A DNA stretch of 64,000 nt, from positions 4,885,969 through 4,949,968 of the forward strand of contig NZ_KB900614.1 in NCBI RefSeq assembly GCF_000379065.1. Reading direction: 5' to 3'. How positions within the stretch are numbered: the first letter of the stretch is position 1; every line of letters starts with the position of its first letter. The position numbers and the translations under genes are program-made. The notes below the pieces were generated by a model that was not told where the DNA came from, searched no databases, and saw only the letters and a program-made list of their open reading frames with translations. Source of the stretch: Salinispora mooreana (lineage in GTDB: Bacteria; Actinomycetota; Actinomycetes; Mycobacteriales; Micromonosporaceae). Positions 59,745 to 64,000 of the stretch are shown here, one piece after another.

Positions 59745-59945
59745 TCAGGCGACGAGGGCGTGGCGGGCTGGGCCGCGGTGCGGGGCGATGCTGCGCCCGT
59801 CGGGAAGTATCTCGCCGGTGTCCTCGAAACTGATAACCCCGTTGCAGAGCAGACTCCAGCCCTGCTCAGGGAAGCAAGCGATGACTTTGGCGGCGTCCCG
59901 GTCGGTGGCGTCGGCAGAGGGGCAGGTGGGTTGGTGCTGGCACAT
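59745..59945 (-). CDS. DUF5999 small protein
   Basis: 66 residues 'MCQHQPTCPSADATDRDAAKVIACFPEQGWSLLCNGVISFEDTGEILPDGRSIAPHRGP' in pieces, the widespread actinobacterial DUF5999 family. Four Cys may bind metal. Leftward between gcvP and pabB. Function unknown. Confidence 0.85.
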   Translation of the reverse strand: MCQHQPTCPSADATDRDAAKVIACFPEQGWSLLCNGVISFEDTGEILPDGRSIAPHRGPARHALVA

Positions 59946-60092
59946 CGGGGTTCTCCGGAGGGTGGGGGAACTGTGTCATGTTTCACACGGCCAGTGACGC
60001 ACAGTACCAAGTTCACGTGATCAGCATCGAGTGGTGTGCGCGTGCCGCGTGGAAAATCCACTGAACGGTTGAGGCGGAATGGACCGGATAGC

Positions 60093-61268
60093 GTGGAAAC
60101 GCTTCCAGCAGAGGTGACGATTGCTCCGCCGGCGGCGCCGGACTGCGGGCGTGCCCACGTCGAACGCGCCCGCTGGGAGTGGCGCGTCGGCGACGGCGGA
60201 GACCCGGCGGCGCTCGTCCAGGAGTTCCTCGCCGCCCACGGTCTCGCCCTGGATGACCTTGCTCGGCCGGCGGGGCGAATCCCGCAACGGGTGTGCGGGG
60301 CTGCCCTCTACGTCTCGGCCGCAGCCGGTGCGCTGGGGGTCGGCCGCGGCCCTGGCCCGGCCACACCCGCCCCCGCACTGCCCGAGGTGGCGGTCGTCGT
60401 CTATGGCCATGCTCCGGCTTCCCGCAGGCGTCCAGCCCCCCGCCGATCGTCGGGTTGGTGGCTCGGTACCTGGGCGGAGAGTTGGACCCCATGGCAGCAC
60501 GCCGACGCGATACGTGCCGTCCGTGCGGCAATCGGCCGTGGGGATGTCTACCAGGTCAACCTCGTGGGACACGCCGCCGCCCCCTACGCCGGTGATCCGC
60601 TGCCCGCCCTGGCCCGTCTCGGTGCGCTGCCGGGTGCCCGGTACGCGGGTGTACTCACCGGCACCGGGTGGGCGATTGGCTGCGCCTCCCCGGAGACCCT
60701 CGTAGAGGTCACGGCCGGGCGGATGATCACCCGGCCGATCAAGGGCACCCGTCCGGCCACCGCCGCCGGCCGGACCGCGCTGCTGACCAGCACGAAGGAA
60801 CGCGCGGAACATATCATGATCGTTGATCTGCAACGTAATGATCTGGCTCGCCTCGCCCGTACCGGCACCGTCGCGGTTGACGAGCTGTTCGCCGTACGCC
60901 GGTGGTGTGACCTGTGGCAGGCGGAGTCGACCGTCTCCGCGGCGGTCGCCGAGGGGCTCGGCCTGGCGGATCTGCTGCGTGCCGTCTGCCCTGGCGGTTC
61001 GGTCACCGGGGCCCCGAAGCTCGCTGCCCTGGACCACATCGCCGCTGCGGAGCCGGTCGGTCGTGGGGCCAGCATGGGCGCGCTCGGCTGGGTCACCCCC
61101 GGCCGGGTCGACCTTGGTTTGACTATTCGCACCGCCGCCGCCGACGCCGATCAGCTGCACGTGTGGGCCGGTGGGGGGATTACCTGGGGCAGTGATCCGG
61201 AGGCCGAGGTCGCGGAGGCGGCGGCGAAGTCGGCCCCGGTACGCGCCGCGCTGGCCGCCGGGTCTTGA
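60093..61268 (+). CDS. pabB: Aminodeoxychorismate synthase component I-like
   Basis: 391 residues. Chorismate-binding domain: 'AIGRGDVYQVNLVGHAAAPY', 'ASPETLVEVTAGRMITRPIKGTRP', 'HIMIVDLQRNDLARL', 'VCPGGSVTGAPKLAAL'. It converts chorismate and ammonia to 4-amino-4-deoxychorismate for folate (a related anthranilate synthase role is less likely). Frame open to GTG 60036; GTG 60093 chosen. The stop lies 18 bases before the IS end. Confidence 0.85.
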   Translation: METLPAEVTIAPPAAPDCGRAHVERARWEWRVGDGGDPAALVQEFLAAHGLALDDLARPAGRIPQRVCGAALYVSAAAGALGVGRGPGPATPAPALPEVAVVVYGHAPASRRRPAPRRSSGWWLGTWAESWTPWQHADAIRAVRAAIGRGDVYQVNLVGHAAAPYAGDPLPALARLGALPGARYAGVLTGTGWAIGCASPETLVEVTAGRMITRPIKGTRPATAAGRTALLTSTKERAEHIMIVDLQRNDLARLARTGTVAVDELFAVRRWCDLWQAESTVSAAVAEGLGLADLLRAVCPGGSVTGAPKLAALDHIAAAEPVGRGASMGALGWVTPGRVDLGLTIRTAAADADQLHVWAGGGITWGSDPEAEVAEAAAKSAPVRAALAAGS

Positions 61269-61304
61269 CGGCGAACCTATGGCTCCTAGGCCGTGTCTCC
61301 TGGA

Positions 61305-61841
61305 TCATGGCTTGGGGCGGTCCGGTTTCGCGCGTAGCCAGATGAGGATGTCGGCGATCTGCACGGTGGCGCGGTAGCGGCAGGCGAGCTTGTCGTAGCG
61401 GGTGGCCACGGCGCGGAACTGTTTGCGCCGGTTCATCAGCCGTTCGATGGTGTTGCGCTGTCGGTAGCGCTGCGGGCGGAACGTGGGTGGGCGGCCACCG
61501 CGTGAGCCCTTGCGTGCGCGGTTGGCCTTCTGGTCGTCCTTCTCGGGAATGTCGTGCGGGATGCGCCGGGCTCGCAGGGATCGGCGGTTGCCGCGGGAGC
61601 TGTAGGCCTTGTCCGCGGAGAGGGAGTCGAGGCGTTTGCGGGGGCGGCCGATCCCTGCGGGGCGGGCCACGGCCACGTCGTCGAGCAGCCGGACCAGTTG
61701 GCGGGTGTCGGAGTCCTGGCCCGGGGTCAGGTGGCTGGTCAGGTTCCGGCCGCGTCCGTCACCGATCGTGTGGATCTTCGTGGTCCATCCGCCGCGCGAC
61801 TTGCCGAGTCCTTCCCGTCGCGCTGCGTCACGGCTGGTCAG
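61305..61841 (-). CDS. IS5-type transposase, frame B (C-terminal, DDE part)
   Basis: The frame is entered by a -1 shift from frame A. 'TSRDAARREGLGKSRGGWTTKIHTIGDGRGRN', 'ADKAYSSRGNRRSLRARRI' (second Asp of the DDE triad) and 'YRQRNTIERLMNRRKQFRAVATRYDKLA' (Glu region) complete the catalytic domain. It ends inside the IS terminus. Confidence 0.85.
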   Translation of the reverse strand: MTSRDAARREGLGKSRGGWTTKIHTIGDGRGRNLTSHLTPGQDSDTRQLVRLLDDVAVARPAGIGRPRKRLDSLSADKAYSSRGNRRSLRARRIPHDIPEKDDQKANRARKGSRGGRPPTFRPQRYRQRNTIERLMNRRKQFRAVATRYDKLACRYRATVQIADILIWLRAKPDRPKP

Positions 61842-62191
61842 CCCCCTTTACGGGCGCCGGCGGCGTGCTGGTGGGCACGCACGATCGTGGAATCGGCGTT
61901 GCCGTGCCAGTCCAGGTCCCCGGCAGCGTCCGCCTCGGTGTGCAGCATCGCCTCGATCCGTGCCCAGGTCCCGTCCTCCTGCCAGCGGGTGAACCGCTTG
62001 TACAGCGTCTTCCACGGCCCGTACCGCGTAGGAACGTCGCGCCACGGCACCCCGGTCCGCACCCGGAACACGATCCCGTGGATCACCTGCCGGTGATCAC
62101 GCCACCGCCCGCCACGCTGCGGTGTCATCGCCGGCAGCAACGGTGAGATCCGCTCGTACTCGACCTCGGTCAGCTCAAACCGTCCACTCAC
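61838..62191 (-). CDS. IS5-type transposase, frame A (N-terminal part)
   Basis: 118 residues from GTG 62191: 'ELTEVEYERISPLLPAM', 'WRDHRQVIHGIVFRVRTGVPWRDVPTRYGPWKTLYKRFTRWQEDG' and first Asp in 'DSTIVRAHQHAAG'. It ends at TGA 61838-61840 just after AAAGGGGGC (61841-61849, reverse strand), a -1 slippery site that joins it to frame B. Confidence 0.85.
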   Translation of the reverse strand: MSGRFELTEVEYERISPLLPAMTPQRGGRWRDHRQVIHGIVFRVRTGVPWRDVPTRYGPWKTLYKRFTRWQEDGTWARIEAMLHTEADAAGDLDWHGNADSTIVRAHQHAAGARKGG

Positions 62192-62243
62192 GACAACCCT
62201 TGATAGCCGATCCGGGATCAAAGATCCAGGAGACACGGCCTAG

Positions 62244-62604
62244 TTGAGTCGGCCTGGAGCGCGGTGCCAGCGTTGCCGCTGGTCCGTTTCTCCAGGCCGC
62301 TCGCCGAACCCGCCGTGCGCGTCTCCGCGCAACGGGCTCTCCACGGTTGCTGTCGTCAGGCGTTGTCGGATGCGGGCCAGGGGTTATCTCCTGTCCCACC
62401 GGGGAGGTCACGGGTGAGGGGCAGACCGGACGGGTGAATCGCGTGAACCTTCGTTGATGCCTACTAAAACGGAGCCCCGCTGGTGGGATGTGGCAGCGGG
62501 GTGTGGGGACATGCCGTTGTGATGCGGCAGGCGCTGGCCGGGCACGGCATCCGGTCAGGAGAGCACCGCCGTCCCCGGGGTAGGGAAGGCACCCACCCCG
62601 GTCG
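62244..62604. other. Gap between IS and the sigma-factor relic
   Basis: 361 bases, no convincing gene or repeat found. GC content is similar to flanks. Confidence 0.4.
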
Positions 62605-63356
62605 TTACTCGCAGGTGCGAAACAGGTAGCCCCGACGGGGTCCAGCGCCAGTGTGGTGGCTGGTAAGCCGACCGTGAGGAAGGCGCAACGCCGCTACCCG
62701 GCCGATCCACGCCGTGCGGGCCAGCCGGATCGCCTCGTACGCGATGTCGGGGCGCAGCAGCCGGTCGCCCGACGTGGCCGCCGACCCCTCGGTGAAGATC
62801 ACATAGAGGACGCTGAGCACGCCGCCCAGCCGCTCCCGGCGCTCGCCGGCCGCCGGCAGCTCGAACGGCACCCTGGCCGCCGCGATCGTCTTCTTGCCCC
62901 GGGTGATGCGGGCCTGCACGGTCGGCACAGCACGAGGAATGCGCGGGCGATCTCCTCGCTGGACAGGCCGCCGACCACGCGCAGGGTCACCGCCACCCGG
63001 GCCTCCGGGGAGAGCACCGGGTGGCAGCTGACGAACATCAGCGCCAGGACGTCGTCGTCGATCCTGTCGGGGTCGATTTCTTCGTCGACCGCCAGGCCGG
63101 CCGCCAGCAGGGCGTACCGGTCCTGCAGGGCGGTCCGGCGGCGGATCGCGTCGATCGCCCGCCGCCGGGCCGTGGCCATCAGCCAGCCGACCGGATTGGC
63201 CGGAGAGGCACGCGGCCACGACACCAGCGCCTCAGCCACCGCCTCCTGGGCCGCGTCCTCGGCCAGCCCGAAATCGCCGGTGAACCGGGTCAGCGCGGCG
63301 ACGATCCGGGCCGACTCGATCCGCCAGACGGCCTCGACGTCGGCCGTACCCATCAA
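62605..63356 (-). pseudogene. ECF sigma factor (SigJ/DUF6596-type), frameshifted
   Basis: Frame one from ATG 63356 runs 'AVWRIESARIVAALTRFTGDFGLAEDAAQEAVAEAL..' through 'GGLSSEEIARAFLV'. Just after it, near 62930, one base is missing and the family continues in another frame, 'VPTVQARITRGKKTIAAARVPFELPAAGERRERLGGVLSVLYVIFTEG', ending early at 62605 without the usual C-terminal TPR-like region. It is thus both frameshifted and truncated. Confidence 0.75.
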
Positions 63357-63457
63357 ATCTGGCCGTTGCTCTCGCTGCCCTGCGGGACCTCGTCGGCCTC
63401 GGCCACCCGCCGGACCTCGATCTTGGACCCGGCCCGTGAGGCTGGCAGGGTCGCGTA
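63353..63457 (-). pseudogene. Relic of a YCII-related protein upstream of the sigma gene
   Basis: The last 34 residues of a frame ending at 63353 ('ATLPASRAGSKIEVRRVAEADEV') resemble the C-terminus of YCII/DGPF-domain proteins that normally precede such sigma genes, with the usual ATGA overlap. The N-terminal part is gone. Confidence 0.45.
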
Positions 63458-63615
63458 AACTAAGTGTCTTGTATTCGTGTTAGGGCTCGTCCGGTAATCA
63501 CGGTGAGTCACGCCGAGCATGGTGCTGGCAGCGAGATCTGCATCCACGATCATCGACTTATGACGCGAGTTGTTCCGGTGCGGCGGGGCCTGATTCGTGT
63601 CAGAGGACGTCTGAT

Positions 63616-64000
63616 TCACGTATTTTGTGTGTGTTGTGGTTGTAGTGGTTCTCGCCAGGTTGGGGTGGTTTCGGCGGTGAGGCGTTTGGCGAGGTTGTCG
63701 ATCATGGCGAGGGTGATCATGCTGGCGGAGTTGTCGGGTCGTGCTTCGTAGTCGCGGACGAGTCGGCGGTGGTGCATGAGCCAGCCGATGGTGCGTTCGA
63801 CGACCCATCGCCGTTTGACCACGCTGAAGCCTTTGGCTTGGGGGTCTTTGGTGACGGTCTCGACGTCGACGCCGAGGGCGGCGCCGTATTCGACGACGCG
63901 GTTTGTGAAGCCGGCGTCGACCCAGGTTTTGGTGAGGGTGGGGTGGGTGGTGGTGGCCTGGTTGAGCAGGTTGATGCCGATGGTGTTGTCGCTGGCGCTT
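63616..64000 (-). CDS. IS5/IS112-type transposase, C-terminal part
   Basis: 127 codons visible, entering from the right edge: 'SDNTIGINLLNQA', 'KTWVDAGFTNRVVEYGAALGVDVETVTKDPQAKGFSVVKRRWVVERTIGWLMHHRRLVRDYE' with the second Asp and catalytic Glu of a DDE transposase. Its start lies beyond the window. A short gap (63458-63615) separates it from the relic genes. Confidence 0.88.
   Translation of the reverse strand, partial: SASDNTIGINLLNQATTTHPTLTKTWVDAGFTNRVVEYGAALGVDVETVTKDPQAKGFSVVKRRWVVERTIGWLMHHRRLVRDYEARPDNSASMITLAMIDNLAKRLTAETTPTWREPLQPQHTQNT

Larger units (their letters stand above)
61286..62243. mobile_element. IS5-family insertion sequence, complete
   Basis: The terminal inverted repeats are perfect over 21 bases: 61286-61306 (starting CTAGGCCGTGTCTCC) and 62223-62243. 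The outer CTAG may be a target duplication. It contains a two-frame transposase read leftward with a slippery site. Length about 0.96 kb. Confidence 0.9.

Overview
The window is high-GC actinobacterial DNA, most likely from the Micromonosporaceae (Salinispora or Micromonospora type). GTG starts are frequent, wing genes show strong third-position G/C, and 49.6-59.6 kb carries the conserved actinobacterial order pgsA-like / DUF881 / small basic protein / DUF881 / gcvH / GarA-type FHA / MerR / DUF151 / MerR / glycine riboswitch-gcvP. Genus is inferred, not shown.

Layout. 0-5 kb: end of a PIN toxin gene, an iron-box-controlled divergent siderophore locus (exporter and reductase against an N-acyltransferase), a decayed regulator, an isocitrate lyase/PEP mutase-like gene, and an orphan thiopeptide-like precursor peptide. 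5.5-13.7 kb: MarR regulator, K+ channel, DUF1622 pair, acyl-CoA ligase, stomatin-like protein, an MFS gene whose 5' end holds a 13-bp tandem repeat, lycopene cyclase. 13.7-21.8 kb: pentapeptide protein, large secreted beta-propeller protein and a four-gene sugar-type ABC importer.

21.86-31.83 kb: a compact integrative element bounded by 67-bp direct repeats of the 3' half of a tRNA-Lys gene plus its terminator. It carries a tyrosine integrase, an excisionase, an operator array of four 11-bp-phased repeats, a G-quadruplex motif, ten short hairpins with loop variation and compensatory stem change, an HNH endonuclease, a secreted protein with an ABC transporter and two membrane proteins, and an XRE/DUF397 regulatory block. 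It has no visible replication or conjugation gene, so it looks like a satellite-type element. Beyond it, 32-34.3 kb is a short accessory strip with a 5'-truncated regulator.

34.6-49.3 kb: GNAT, RtcB with convergent archease, a Baeyer-Villiger-type monooxygenase coupled to an SDR, a secreted protein, PhoD phosphatase, a drug-type MFS exporter, a geranylgeranyl-reductase-like enzyme, a HhH-GPD protein and a tandem universal stress protein. 49.6-61.3 kb: the conserved envelope / glycine-cleavage / MerR cluster, sirtuin, gcvP behind a glycine riboswitch, DUF5999 and aminodeoxychorismate synthase. 61.3-64 kb: an IS5-type element with perfect ends and a -1 frameshift site, a frameshifted ECF sigma gene, and the 3' part of a second IS5-type transposase running off the window.

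Most unusual parts: the hairpin array with its neighbours in the mobile element, the frame-breaking 13-bp repeat ahead of the MFS gene, and the orphan precursor peptide with three cysteines spaced nine residues apart.
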